NCBI GenBank assembly: GCA_013298695.1
Contig: JAAFIS010000003.1
Coordinates: 340,782 to 404,781 of the forward strand
Reading direction: 5' to 3'
Source: Betaproteobacteria bacterium
GTDB lineage: Bacteria; Pseudomonadota; Gammaproteobacteria; Burkholderiales; Casimicrobiaceae
Length of the DNA stretch: 64,000 nt
The notes beneath the pieces were generated by a model. That model saw only the letters and a list, made by a program, of their open reading frames with translations, did no database searches and had not been told where the DNA came from. Position numbers and translations under genes: made by a program. This document shows, one piece after another, positions 36,826 through 46,810 of the stretch; the first letter of the stretch is position 1; the number at the start of each line of letters is the position of its first letter.

Positions 36826-38448
36826 ATGCAAGATGTTAGGGCGGCTTCCCGCCAAATTTTTGTAGCCTGCCGAGCGCTGCTGCGCCTAGGCGCAGCCTTT
36901 TGTGGAGTCGCGGCGTCTGTCGCTGCAAGCGCGGCGGAGTTGCCGCCGACCGTTCAGCGGGCGCTGAAAGCAAACGGCATCCCCGCAAATGCGATGTCGC
37001 TTTACGTGCGCGAAGTCGGACGCGAAGCGGCGCTGATCGAGCATCGAGCCACACGGGCGATGAATCCAGCCTCGACGATGAAACTGGTGACAACGCTTGT
37101 GGCGCTCGATGTGCTGACGCCTCAGTACACCTGGAAAACTGACTTTCTGACTACCGGGGCGGTTCGCGATGGCGCGCTCGACACGCCGCTCATTATTCGC
37201 GGCAGCGGAGACCCTAAGTTCACCTGGGAGCATTTGCAAGCCGCGGTCAACGCACTTCGAGCGCAGGGGATTCGTGAGCTTCGCGGTGGCTTGCAGTTTG
37301 ATCGAACGCGTTTCGCGCCGGCAACGTATGACAGTGCGGCCTTTGACGGACTACCGCTTCGACCCTACAACGCAACGCCCGACGCGCTGTTGTTCAATTT
37401 CAAATCCGTTGGCTTTCGCTTCACGCCCCAACTTAGCGGTGCAATCAACATCACTACGGACGGCCCTACGCCAGAAGGCTTAAACATCGTGAACCAACTG
37501 CGCAGCGTGACCGGCGCCTGCGGCGATTGGCGATCACGGATGGCGGCGAGCTTTGAGGCGGGCAAGCTTGGTGACTTAGACCGTGCAGTGGTCGTGGCGA
37601 AACCACTCGAACCTATTGCCACCACCGCTACGCCGACATCGCCACCGCCAATGGCAAATGGCGCCACAACTGCGACGGCGACTGCTACCTTTGCCGGCGT
37701 CTTTTCAGTCGAATGCGGCGACCGTGATTGGTACGTCAGTTTCATGGATCATCGCGAGTTGTTATTTGGCACGTTTGCACGACTTTGGAAAGATGCGGGC
37801 GGCGTGCTCGTTGGCGCGGTGAAAGAGGCGGCAACTGCAAAAACGGCGCGAGTGTTGTATTCGCATGCGTCGGTGCCGCTCTCCGCGATGGTGACGGACG
37901 TCAATAAATTCAGTAACAACGTGATGGCGCGGCAATTGTTGCTGACGTTTGATGCGGTGTTGAACGATTCGCCCGCACGAATTGGCCGCGCTGCATTGGC
38001 GGTTGGCGAGTGGACCAAGCTGCGTGGCTTTGACGTGCCCGAGCTGGTGATTGAGAACGGATCGGGACTGTCTAGGAAGGAGCGGATTTCTGCCAAAAGT
38101 CTCGCCAAGTTTTTGGAGTACGGGCTAACCGCACCCTACGCAAATGATTTCGTGCAATCGCTTCCGGTCGCGGCGACCGATGGCACGCTGGTGCGACGTT
38201 TTATCAATAGCCCAACGCAAGGCAATGCGTTTCTAAAAACCGGCACGTTGACAGGCGTGAAAGCCTTAGCGGGCTATTTGCAAGTGGCGGGCAACCGGCG
38301 CTACATTTTCGTCGGGATGATTAATCACGCAAACGCCGATAACGCAGTGGAAGTACTCGACGGTGCGGTGGAGTGGGTGTTTGCAAATGCCACCGCAGAC
38401 GCTAAAGAAAACGCAAAAACGAATGCGGGATCGTCGCCTAGAAGGTAG
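36826..38448 (+). CDS. dacB: D-alanyl-D-alanine carboxypeptidase/endopeptidase (PBP4 type, S13)
   Basis: This periplasmic peptidoglycan hydrolase trims or opens D-Ala cross-bridges. The 540-residue protein has a signal peptide (cleavage near ASAAE, about residue 38). The three penicillin-binding motifs are SxxK in ASTMKL (Ser83, Lys86), SxN in FSNNVM and KTG in FLKTGTLTG. As in PBP4, a large insert separates SxxK from SxN. An unusual Thr/Pro/Ala-rich run occurs in it (about residues 260-290). The start is ATG 36826. It is divergent from marR. Confidence 0.94.
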   Translation: MQDVRAASRQIFVACRALLRLGAAFCGVAASVAASAAELPPTVQRALKANGIPANAMSLYVREVGREAALIEHRATRAMNPASTMKLVTTLVALDVLTPQYTWKTDFLTTGAVRDGALDTPLIIRGSGDPKFTWEHLQAAVNALRAQGIRELRGGLQFDRTRFAPATYDSAAFDGLPLRPYNATPDALLFNFKSVGFRFTPQLSGAINITTDGPTPEGLNIVNQLRSVTGACGDWRSRMAASFEAGKLGDLDRAVVVAKPLEPIATTATPTSPPPMANGATTATATATFAGVFSVECGDRDWYVSFMDHRELLFGTFARLWKDAGGVLVGAVKEAATAKTARVLYSHASVPLSAMVTDVNKFSNNVMARQLLLTFDAVLNDSPARIGRAALAVGEWTKLRGFDVPELVIENGSGLSRKERISAKSLAKFLEYGLTAPYANDFVQSLPVAATDGTLVRRFINSPTQGNAFLKTGTLTGVKALAGYLQVAGNRRYIFVGMINHANADNAVEVLDGAVEWVFANATADAKENAKTNAGSSPRR

Positions 38449-38473
38449 TTGCTAGTGGCGTTACCAATAAAAA

Positions 38474-38498
38474 ACGCGGCCTCAAAGTGAAGCCGCGT
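38474..38498 (-). terminator. Rho-independent terminator for the DUF4870-like gene
   Basis: An ACGCGGC/GCCGCGT stem with an 11-base loop, read on the minus strand, is followed by a run of T (the A-run at 38468-38474 on +). It lies 46 bp past the stop of the leftward gene and 26 bp past the dacB stop. Confidence 0.7.
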
Positions 38499-38543
38499 GA
38501 TTAGTGCGCAACGGCATTGCGCCGCGTGCCAGAGCGGCTCGCG

Positions 38544-38945
38544 TTATTCGACGGCGCGTTTTTCTGACAAACGCAACCAACCCTTAATGATGCGGTAGGC
38601 AAACCACACCCACACGATGCCCCACGGTATCCAAGCCACGACAAGGCCAATACCGAAGGTGACGATCACAAAAAGCCATACCACCGAAGCCCAGAGCAAA
38701 CCCCACCAGAAAGTGCGGATGAGCCAGCTGAAGTGCGATTGCAAATACGTTCCGCGAACGTCATCGGCTTTGACATACGCGATGATCACCCCCGCGATCG
38801 CGATCACGCCCGCAGTAAGTAATCCGAGCGCATACAGCGCATACATCACATGCGTAATCTGCACGCTAGATTCAGCAGGTCCAGAGACAACATCGGGCGC
38901 TGCAGCAGGGGTGCCAGCAGCGGGTTGATCAATAACGTCCGGCAT
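38544..38945 (-). CDS. DUF4870/Tic20-like small membrane protein
   Basis: The 133-residue protein has an acidic Ala/Pro-rich N-terminus and about three hydrophobic segments: VMYALYALGLLTAGVIAIAGVIIAYV, TFWWGLLWASVVWLFVIVTFGIGLVVAW and IVWVWFAYRIIKGWL. This layout, including the 'YxxSHF.W..RTFWW' motif, is typical of a group of proteobacterial transmembrane proteins of unknown function. CGGAGAAAA precedes ATG 38945. The upstream frame to 39014 lacks support. Confidence 0.8.
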   Translation of the reverse strand: MPDVIDQPAAGTPAAAPDVVSGPAESSVQITHVMYALYALGLLTAGVIAIAGVIIAYVKADDVRGTYLQSHFSWLIRTFWWGLLWASVVWLFVIVTFGIGLVVAWIPWGIVWVWFAYRIIKGWLRLSEKRAVE

Positions 38946-39168
38946 AGGTTTTCTCCGAGATAAATGCGAAAGCCTCGCAACGTGGAATATGGCTATGATT
39001 CTGCCGGAATGCAAGCGCGCGGGCGATCAAACGATGAACGCCGCGACCAATCGACGAAGTGAGGGACGAACTGAGTTGCGTCATGGCGATCAACTCATCG
39101 GTGCCGGGCTTTTGCGACTGTGCGTTAGGGTGTGAACTGATAATCAGAAAACGGCTGGAGACGACTGA

Positions 39169-39504
39169 ATGACGCAGGAAAACATTGATGATCGAGACGC
39201 CAATCGCGTTGTTGTTTTGGAAGGCACGCCGCTGGGTACGCCGGTCGCAAAAAGTTTTAACACTGCGGACGAGGCTGAACCGTTCGTTACGGCGCGAATT
39301 CGTGCGCACGTGCTGCCCGACGCTCGGGAGAGATTCGAGCGCGCGGTGGCTGATCGAATCGTGAGTGAAGACGGTGTGAAGGCAACGGCGGCTGTTCTTG
39401 AAGGCACGCTCGCCTACATCCGCGCGCTTGCCAAGGCCTATGCCCCCGCGCGAATCACGATCACCGCGCGCCGCTACGACGATGACGATGATCTGCGCAG
39501 ATGA
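39169..39504 (+). CDS. Conserved-type small protein, unknown function
   Basis: The 111-residue soluble protein is acidic at both ends and ends in a run of Asp (YDDDDDLRR). The middle is helical: ARERFERAVADRIVSEDGVKATAAVLEGTLAYIRALAKAYAP. I do not recognise a family. The stop overlaps the next start as ATGA (39501-39504), which supports a real coupled gene. A long reading frame on the opposite strand (38929-39630) is judged a shadow. There is no clear Shine-Dalgarno. Confidence 0.6.
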   Translation: MTQENIDDRDANRVVVLEGTPLGTPVAKSFNTADEAEPFVTARIRAHVLPDARERFERAVADRIVSEDGVKATAAVLEGTLAYIRALAKAYAPARITITARRYDDDDDLRR

Positions 39505-40871
39505 GGTTTTTGCAGTCTTGCAATCGTCTGCGCTCGGTTGCTCCGTTTGCGGCTCTAGTCGTTGCCGCCTTGGTTGCGGGATGTGCAAGTTTTGATCCGT
39601 ACAACACCATTTCCCGCCGCGAAGTTTCAACTCTCAGTCTGCGGGATGAACAGCTAACGCCACCAACCGCTGAAGCGATTCGCGCCGCGCGAGTCGCAAC
39701 TGTCGACTACGTGTGGACCACCATTCGTGATCGCTACTATCGCGCAGATCTGAACGGCGTCGATTGGGCGGCAGCCAAAGCTAGATGGGCGCCGCTCATT
39801 ATTGATGCGCCGAACGAAAATACGTACTGGGCGCTGCTGGATCGCATGGCCGCCGAGCTTAAAGACTCGCACACCCGCGTCGAATCGCCAATCCAAGTCG
39901 AAGCGCGCCGTCAGCAGCGTGTGCTCACCCTGGGCGTTAATTTTCGCGAGCTAGCTGGAGCGCTGATCGCAACGTCGGTGAACGTGGATTCTGACGCTTA
40001 TTTCGCAGGTCTGCGGCCCGGAATGCTCATCACGCAGATCGGTAGTCGTCCGGCGCTAACGCAGTGGCGCGAATGGGTTGCACAGGCTCGGCCTTCATCG
40101 TCGCCGCAGGCCACTCGTCGTGGCGCGCTTCGCGCGTTGAACGACGTCGCGCGCGACAACCCACAAGGTGTGATGGTCGAATTCGAACGTGCGGATGGCG
40201 AAAAAATCACTGCAACGCTGAAGCGTCGAAATGCAATTACGCGACCGTTGGTAGCGTCGCGAATATTGCCCTCGGGCGTCGGATACGTTCGGCTGACCGC
40301 GTTTTCAGAATCATTGCGAAGCGAATTGTTTAGTGCGCTGGACGCAGTGAAAAGCGCGCCGGGATTGGTTCTCGATTTGCGCGGCAATGGCGGCGGATCG
40401 GGTTCGCTTTCAAACGCACTGGTGGGTTATTTTTTCAAAACGAAGACCGGTATCGGTCGGGCAACTACGCGAAACAACACCCCGGTGACGGTTGCGTTTG
40501 GCGCAGTACAAGTCGTCGCTCTAGATCGCAGCGTGCCCGGTCGTGCCGACGCTTACGCCGGAAAGGTCGTGGTGTTGATCGACAATTATTCGGCGAGCGC
40601 CAGCGAAATCGTCGCGAGCACGCTCAAAGCAACGGGCCGCGCCGTCATCGTCGGTGAGACATCGTGCGGCTGTTTACTGGCGTTTTTGGGTTACGCCCAG
40701 TTAAATCAGGGCGGTGAGCTCGCCTACAGCGAAGTAGGTTTTCTTGATTTAGCGGGCCAAGCTGTCGAAAATGTTGGCGTAGCGCCGAATGTAGAGATCC
40801 TACCAAACGCTTTCGATTTGCAAACACAGCGAGATCGAGCTCTCGAAGCGGCGGTTTTGCAAGCGCTGTAG
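39501..40871 (+). CDS. S41-family (C-terminal-processing-like) peptidase lipoprotein
   Basis: The 456-residue protein starts with a lipoprotein signal ending LVAGC (about residue 28). An N-terminal helical region follows (VWTTIRDRYYRADLNGVDW), then a PDZ-like domain (AYFAGLRPGMLITQIGSRP) and the S41 catalytic domain. VGYVRLTAFSESL, LDLRGNGGGSGS and VVLIDNYSASASEIVASTLKATGRAVIVGETSCG contain the nucleophile Ser. Such periplasmic proteases degrade or process envelope proteins. It is translationally coupled to the small gene upstream. A 434-bp gap with repeat copy E and the groE control region follows. Confidence 0.9.
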   Translation: MRFLQSCNRLRSVAPFAALVVAALVAGCASFDPYNTISRREVSTLSLRDEQLTPPTAEAIRAARVATVDYVWTTIRDRYYRADLNGVDWAAAKARWAPLIIDAPNENTYWALLDRMAAELKDSHTRVESPIQVEARRQQRVLTLGVNFRELAGALIATSVNVDSDAYFAGLRPGMLITQIGSRPALTQWREWVAQARPSSSPQATRRGALRALNDVARDNPQGVMVEFERADGEKITATLKRRNAITRPLVASRILPSGVGYVRLTAFSESLRSELFSALDAVKSAPGLVLDLRGNGGGSGSLSNALVGYFFKTKTGIGRATTRNNTPVTVAFGAVQVVALDRSVPGRADAYAGKVVVLIDNYSASASEIVASTLKATGRAVIVGETSCGCLLAFLGYAQLNQGGELAYSEVGFLDLAGQAVENVGVAPNVEILPNAFDLQTQRDRALEAAVLQAL

Positions 40872-41005
40872 CGATGCCCCTGACCGCGTGCGCAGCAAGC
40901 TGAGACGGACCCAGCGCCCAGCGTCGCCGCAGCTTTTTTTCTATTTCCGTATGCGAAAAAGGGACGTTTTGCTCAATTGGTATTCGATGTAGAAAAGCAA
41001 GATAG

Positions 41006-41089
41006 ACCCTAATTTATATGGGCTTGCACGATAAAATAATAAATAGCGAAATCGTCTAAAATAAGTTGCTTACCCAATCATTATTGGGT
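41006..41089. repeat. Paired-palindrome element, copy E
   Basis: The palindromes are 41006-41023 (ACCC...GGGC) and 41072-41089 (ACCCAATCATTATTGGGT), 66 bp apart. It lies between the S41 peptidase gene and the groE promoter. The rest of 40872-41005 holds no recognised feature. Confidence 0.8.
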
Positions 41090-41129
41090 CTAGTCGAAAT
41101 CGCTGTCGACGTTTTCATGCGGACGACGC

Positions 41130-41157
41130 TTGAACTCTCAAAAGTGCTCCCTATAAT
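41130..41157 (+). promoter_or_regulatory. groESL promoter
   Basis: TTGAAC (41130-41135), a 16-bp spacer and TATAAT (41152-41157) form a strong housekeeping promoter. The same stretch reads CTTGAAC ... CCCTATAAT, close to the heat-shock sigma-32 pattern, so both sigma factors may use it. The -10 runs straight into the CIRCE element. Confidence 0.8.
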
Positions 41158-41183
41158 TAGCACTCATCAACGACGAGTGCTAA
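41157..41183. promoter_or_regulatory. CIRCE element (HrcA operator)
   Basis: TTAGCACTC (41157-41165), nine spacer bases and GAGTGCTAA (41175-41183) are a perfect consensus CIRCE. HrcA repressor bound here would cover the start of transcription. hrcA itself is outside the window. Confidence 0.96.
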
Positions 41184-41305
41184 CAACCCGGTGGGACACC
41201 TGGCATCGCACTGGTCGCTCAGCCATCCGGCTGATCTCGTTGAGTCGCGCCTGCGGCACCAACGACCCGATTTCTAACCATGTACTAGTTCAAGGAGAAC
41301 ATCGC

Positions 41306-41596
41306 ATGAAACTACGCCCATTGCACGATCGCGTGATCGTTAAACGTCTCGAAGAAGAGCGTAAGACGGCCTCTGGCATCGTGATTCCCGACACTGCCGC
41401 TGAGAAGCCGGATCAAGGCGAAGTGCTCGCAGTCGGCCCTGGTAAGCGTGACGACAGCGGCAAACAAAACGCGCCCGACTTGAAAGTTGGCGATCGCGTG
41501 TTGTTCGGCAAATACGCTGGCCAGACCGTCAAAGTCGATGGTGATGAACTTCTCGTTATGCGCGAAGAAGACATCATGGCTGTCGTTCAAAAGTAA
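41306..41596 (+). CDS. groES: Co-chaperonin GroES
   Basis: The 96-residue lid of the GroEL cage begins [21 protein letters not shown]. The mobile loop region is [21 protein letters not shown], and the protein ends [19 protein letters not shown] precedes ATG 41306. The frame is open farther upstream (to 41066), but that part crosses the CIRCE element and the promoter and is not coding. It is the first gene of the heat-shock operon with groEL, followed by an ~80 bp repeat. Confidence 0.98.
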   Translation: MKLRPLHDRVIVKRLEEERKTASGIVIPDTAAEKPDQGEVLAVGPGKRDDSGKQNAPDLKVGDRVLFGKYAGQTVKVDGDELLVMREEDIMAVVQK

Positions 41597-41600
41597 ATCT

Positions 41601-41680
41601 CGGGCGCATTGCTTCGTTGCTTGCACGCTCGTGTACACAAGTACACGTCGCCGCCAAGCGCCTCGCACTGCATCCCGATA
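41601..41680. repeat. ~80-bp palindromic repeat, copy 1 (after groES)
   Basis: It starts CGGGCGCATTGC and ends GCACTGCATCCCG, imperfect inverted ends, with an inner GTGTAC...GTACAC hairpin. A closely related copy is at 43404-43482 just after groEL. Confidence 0.85.
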
Positions 41681-41722
41681 TTTCCTTTGAACGGGTCTCC
41701 CCTCAAAAGAATTTATTGTTAA

Positions 41723-43390
<1,668 letters not shown>

Positions 43391-43403
43391 AAACCTTCGC
43401 ATA

Positions 43404-43482
43404 CGGGCGCATTGCGTCGTTGCTTTCCGGCTCGTGTACGTGAAGTACACGTTGCTGAAAAGCGCCTTGCACTGCATCCCGT
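43404..43482. repeat. ~80-bp palindromic repeat, copy 2 (after groEL)
   Basis: Begins CGGGCGCATTGCGTCGTTGC and ends TTGCACTGCATCCC. The centre is GTGTACGTGAAGTACAC. It is closely similar to 41601-41680 and begins 14 bp after the groEL stop. Confidence 0.85.
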
Positions 43483-43500
43483 CTGCTCGGTTTTATGTTG

Positions 43501-43590
43501 TCCCGTTCGTGGTGATCCTGAGCTTGTCGAAGGGTCGAACCATGAACGCATGTCCAAGCTTCCAGCGTGTCATTCCCGCGAATGCGGGGA
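43501..43590. repeat. Composite REP-like block
   Basis: Two known-looking short repeats are joined. The first is a TTCGTGGTGA...CTTGTCGAAGGGTCGAACCATGAACGC stretch (about 43507-43551). The second is a CATTCCCGCGAATGCGGGG hairpin (about 43570-43589). A relative of the first part lies inverted at 47494-47530. Both types resemble dispersed repeats common in proteobacterial genomes. Confidence 0.6.
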
Positions 43591-43604
43591 CCCAGACCAA
43601 AAAA

Positions 43605-43627
43605 AGCGCCTCCGGGCGCTTTTTTTC
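43605..43627 (+). terminator. Rho-independent terminator after groEL
   Basis: AGCGCC/GGGCGCT stem, short loop, then a T-run (43620-43626). An A-run on the other side makes it work for the leftward CHRD gene's strand too. It is the only strong terminator after groESL. The rest of 43391-43724 holds repeats and no gene. Confidence 0.85.
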
Positions 43628-43724
43628 TGGGCATTTCCGTTAGATACAGCTATCAACTTTTCCGCTCGATGTAACTGATGCGATGATTTGTCGCCGACGA
43701 TCGATTCGTCGTCCACCGTCCGAT

Positions 43725-44612
43725 CTACGGCGTCAGCGTGCCCAAATACGCTTCGATCAGCAATGCTGTGTTACGCGGTGCGCCCGGCGTAACGGCGTTA
43801 TTGACTAGCGCATCGCCGCGCAGACCCAGCAGGTAGCGAAGAATTAGCATGCCATCAGTACTCGCATCGAAGCTGCTGTCGCCATCGATATCGAGCGATG
43901 GTTTAGTCAAATCTAGATACGTTTTTACATCGGCCGGGAGGATCCGGGTGGCAGTCGCACCGGTGATGCCGACAACTGCTGGCGTACCCGTTGGGTTCAA
44001 TAAATAGCGCATGATCAGTAAGCCATCGGTCAAGGCGTGATAGCGCGTGGAAGTGTTGCTGGCATCAACGTCGAGGGTCGGTGGCACCAAAAAGCCGCGA
44101 ATTTCACCTCCGCCAAATGTGGTCGTGTGAAGATTGAAGTACGACTTGCCCGCAGCGATCCCTGCTTGTAACGCTGTGAGGGCAGCGGCAGTCGTTCCAC
44201 CGCTGCTCGTCAAAAATCCAGAGTTGTACGAACTGGCTAAGGTCATATCAAATGTATTGTCATAGGAGCCTGATGTCACGCCGGTCGGGAAACCGGGAAA
44301 AGTTGGGCTGACGGTGGCGACGCCAGCGGTTCCGGTCAGCGCAGTTGAGGTGCAACAGTGGATGTGTACAACAGTTACCGTTCCGGTCAAGCCCGAAAAA
44401 TTCGAAACAACTCGCATCGTCTGCGCGCTCGCGTCAAAGGTAACGCGAGCTGTTCCAACCGCAGTTGAAGAGTTTGGCGGAGACTCTGCGGCGCCTGACA
44501 ATATTGCCTGGTAGCTCAGCGTTTGCGCGGTCGCGACTCCAGTCATCATAGCGATGACAAAACATACTGCCACGCTCAGACAGCTGATCGCGCGAACGGA
44601 TTGGTGGTGCAT
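43725..44612 (-). CDS. Secreted CHRD-domain protein with C-terminal dockerin-like repeats
   Basis: The 295-residue protein has a signal peptide (cleavage near GVATAQ, about residue 30). A CHRD domain follows (about 31-170: LSYQAILSGAAESPP, TVVHIHCC, SYFNLHTTTFGGGEIRGFL). Two Ca-binding dockerin-like repeats, DVDASNTSTRYHALTDGLLIMRYLL and LDIDGDSSFDASTDGMLILRYLLGLRG, come next. A short tail (NTALLIEAYLGTLTP) ends the protein. The same C-terminal module ends the repeat protein at 63080. GGAG is eight bases before ATG 44612. The module may fold as EF-hand-like surface-attachment or assembly domains. Confidence 0.82.
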   Translation of the reverse strand: MHHQSVRAISCLSVAVCFVIAMMTGVATAQTLSYQAILSGAAESPPNSSTAVGTARVTFDASAQTMRVVSNFSGLTGTVTVVHIHCCTSTALTGTAGVATVSPTFPGFPTGVTSGSYDNTFDMTLASSYNSGFLTSSGGTTAAALTALQAGIAAGKSYFNLHTTTFGGGEIRGFLVPPTLDVDASNTSTRYHALTDGLLIMRYLLNPTGTPAVVGITGATATRILPADVKTYLDLTKPSLDIDGDSSFDASTDGMLILRYLLGLRGDALVNNAVTPGAPRNTALLIEAYLGTLTP

Positions 44613-44825
44613 GACAAAGCTCCTTCGTCGAATCTCGTACATTGGATGTGCGGTCGGGCGGATTATGGGCGCGCCGCGCCCAAAAGGAAAGCACGATCAC
44701 GAAGGCGCGACAAACTCAATCGTGGACATGAAGATCGCATTTGACTGGTTCAGACGGGAATCTGACCGCGTTTTTCGCGACATAGGCGTATGCGCGTCGT
44801 ATCGCTTCGCTGTGATCTAGGCGCT

Positions 44826-45098
44826 TTAATTGTTAGGCGAAATATGCAGATTTTTCAATTCACCCCGCCGAATATCACGCAACATAAACAAATAAAGCCC
44901 CTCCACTTTCTCGCGCGCCCAGGGTGTTTTGCGGAGGAATTTGAGGCTTGAGTTGATGCTGGGATCGTGCGTGAAGCAGCGGATCGGGATGCGCTCGCCG
45001 AGCTCTGGCCACCCGAAATGAGCGACTAGCGCTTTGAGAATGGCTTCGAGCGTGAGTCCGTGTAGTGGGTCGGAGGGTTTTGGGGCGGCGGCGTCCAT
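44826..45098 (-). CDS. VF530-family DNA-binding protein (DUF2132)
   Basis: The 90-residue protein matches VF530 over its length: DPLHGLTLEAILKALVAHFGWPELGERIPIRCF, then HDPSINSSLKFLRKTPWAREKVEGLYL. The family is small, alpha-helical and reported to bind DNA; its role is unknown. I use ATG 45098; the frame continues upstream to 45197 without support. The product ends about 20 residues after the core. Confidence 0.88.
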   Translation of the reverse strand: MDAAAPKPSDPLHGLTLEAILKALVAHFGWPELGERIPIRCFTHDPSINSSLKFLRKTPWAREKVEGLYLFMLRDIRRGELKNLHISPNN

Positions 45099-45256
45099 GA
45101 GTTCGTAATTATGCGTGGGCTGCGTTTTTGTTGCGCTTACTCGCGCAAAGAATCTACTCAGTCTCACGCAAACAACCCATCTGAATTCAGCAAACAAAGT
45201 TGTGTCGATTCGGTTAGAACTACTCTGCTTCTATTTGCTTCCGAACGAGTTCGCTG

Positions 45257-45733
45257 ATGCATCCGTTTTTGTCTGACGACGTCGCACGAATTTTTGATTC
45301 GTATCCGCCTGCAGTGCGTCGTGAGGCGATGCGATTGCGGGCGCTGATTTTTGAAGTCGCGGCGGCGACCCACGGCGTGGATCGCGTGGAAGAAACGCTG
45401 AAGTGGAATGAGCCCGCGTATGTAGCGTATGCAACGTCTCCACCACGAAACGCTAACGCATCTTCATCAACGCCGCGCTTTGCGACGCGTACCGAACGCC
45501 TCGTCGGCAGCGCGATTCGCATCGGCTGGAAAACGCGCGATCCGGAGCGCATTCGCTTGCTCTTTCATTGCCAAACGACGTTGATTGATTCGTTTCGTGA
45601 ACAGTTCAGGGGGGAATTCACCTTTGAAGGTAATCGTGCGATGGTGTTCGGTTTGGACGATATGCTGCCGAAAGAATCGCTGTCGGCGTGTATCGCCGCG
45701 ACATTGCTCTATCACGCGAAGAACAGTTCTTGA
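45257..45733 (+). CDS. DUF1801-domain protein
   Basis: The 158-residue protein has a YdhG-like DUF1801 fold: FDSYPPAVRREAMRLRALIFEVAA, VEETLKWNEPAY, RIGWKTRDPERIRLLFHCQTTLIDSFREQF and FEGNRAMVFGLDD. The family is thought to be small-ligand or iron-chaperone-like (frataxin-fold relatives), but its function is not established. ATG 45257. It is divergent from VF530. Confidence 0.85.
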   Translation: MHPFLSDDVARIFDSYPPAVRREAMRLRALIFEVAAATHGVDRVEETLKWNEPAYVAYATSPPRNANASSSTPRFATRTERLVGSAIRIGWKTRDPERIRLLFHCQTTLIDSFREQFRGEFTFEGNRAMVFGLDDMLPKESLSACIAATLLYHAKNSS

Positions 45734-45947
45734 ACCGTCTGCGTTAACATTGTTAGTGAGTCCACAGTTCACTCAGACGCTCCCGGCACTTTGGTGCTTC
45801 GCTAAACCTGTCGTCAGTTAAGTTCGCGCGATTATCTTTTGCGCTACTTTCAATCACCACACGAATCGCTTTTGCTGAACCGTGTTGGAAGGGGAGCTGC
45901 CAACTTTTTCCACCTTTGTGGGTTCGGCGTTGAAAGGCAGATTCGCT

Positions 45948-46598
45948 ATGTCTGACGCTATTTCGTCATCTCCAAAAAATGATTCGCGCGCGAGTTCGCG
46001 TGAGTTCATTTCATTCTCCGTTACTGATGTTTCGTCGCTTGCGAAATCGTTGCGTGCGGCAATTGCGGCGCAAGCTGACACGCCATCGCAAGCGCAGATG
46101 CTCAATTGGCTCGCGAAGGGCGCAGGGTTTCAAAACTATCAAAGTCTTCGCGCGGCTTCGATGAGTGATGCGGCGCGGGCTGTGAAACCTGCTACTTCGC
46201 CGTCAATTTCTGTGACGAAAACGGGCGCGGACGCTGCGCCCTTTGCGCAGTCCACCGCGCCGCCCGTGACGCCGCTCTCCGCGCACGCCGCGAAAGCGCT
46301 CACGCAATTCGACGCCGACGGCAAGCTCGCGCGCTGGCCGCATAAATTTGCAGTGCAGCGCATCGCGATGTGGGGCTTGTGGTTGCGCTTCGAAGCGAAG
46401 AAGCGCTACACCGAGAAGGAAGTCGGTAGCGTGCTCAAAGCGTGGCACACGTATGGAGATCATGTGACGTTGCGACGCGAACTCATCAACATGAAATTGC
46501 TTGAACGCAAGCCCGATGGCTCCGAATACTGGAAGGTCGCGCAGCAGCCGAGCGATGACGTGAAGCTCTTTTTGAAAGGGCTGCGTTCTAAAGTTTAG
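45948..46598 (+). CDS. DUF2087-domain protein
   Basis: The 216-residue protein's N-terminal ~55 residues (FSVTDVSSLAKSLRAAI...MLNWLAKGAGFQNYQSLRA) resemble a small helical DNA-binding-like domain seen with DUF2087. A low-complexity Ala/Ser/Pro/Thr linker follows. The C-terminal DUF2087 domain reads LARWPHKFAVQRIAMWGLWLRFEAKKRYTEKEVGSVLKAWHTYGDHVTLRRELINMKLLERKPDGSEYWK, a winged-helix-like region often in regulators. AAAGGCAG supports ATG 45948 over the frame's earlier start (45882). Repeat copy F follows. Confidence 0.82.
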   Translation: MSDAISSSPKNDSRASSREFISFSVTDVSSLAKSLRAAIAAQADTPSQAQMLNWLAKGAGFQNYQSLRAASMSDAARAVKPATSPSISVTKTGADAAPFAQSTAPPVTPLSAHAAKALTQFDADGKLARWPHKFAVQRIAMWGLWLRFEAKKRYTEKEVGSVLKAWHTYGDHVTLRRELINMKLLERKPDGSEYWKVAQQPSDDVKLFLKGLRSKV

Positions 46599-46621
46599 TG
46601 ACATTCAGCACTAGAGGTTAT

Positions 46622-46705
46622 CGCCCAATTTTATTGGGCGTAACTCGCTAAAAATGCACTTATTGATTGCGCATTTTTTTAACTTATTCGCCAAGCGGAA
46701 TTGGG
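46622..46705. repeat. Paired-palindrome element, copy F
   Basis: The first palindrome, 46622-46640 (CGCCCAATTTTATTGGGCG), is perfect. The second, 46689-46705 (CGCCAAGCGGAATTGGG), is worn. They are 67 bp apart. It lies between the convergent DUF2087 and Mrr-like genes. Confidence 0.8.
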
Positions 46706-46810
46706 ATTATGTTGACGTGGCTGTGATTGATTCATACATTTCGACCGTCGTTAACGCACGCTTCAAAAAATCCATTTGTCGCGTACGCCGGGAGCAACCA
46801 TTCGGGTTCC

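Noticed and set aside
38929..39630. 233-residue minus-strand reading frame
   Set aside because: It overlaps two coupled + strand genes (39169-39504 and 39501-40871), has no family resemblance and no ribosome site.
41066..41305. N-terminal extension of groES
   Set aside because: It would be translated through the promoter and CIRCE element; ATG 41306 has a strong ribosome site and gives the standard protein.
43404..43590. Insertion sequence remnant after groEL
   Set aside because: No transposase coding or target duplication is visible; the pieces are short palindromic repeats.
44667..44681. GGGCGCG-C-CGCGCCC palindrome as part of the paired family
   Set aside because: Its G/C centre differs from the A/T-rich centres of the family and no partner lies 65-68 bp away.
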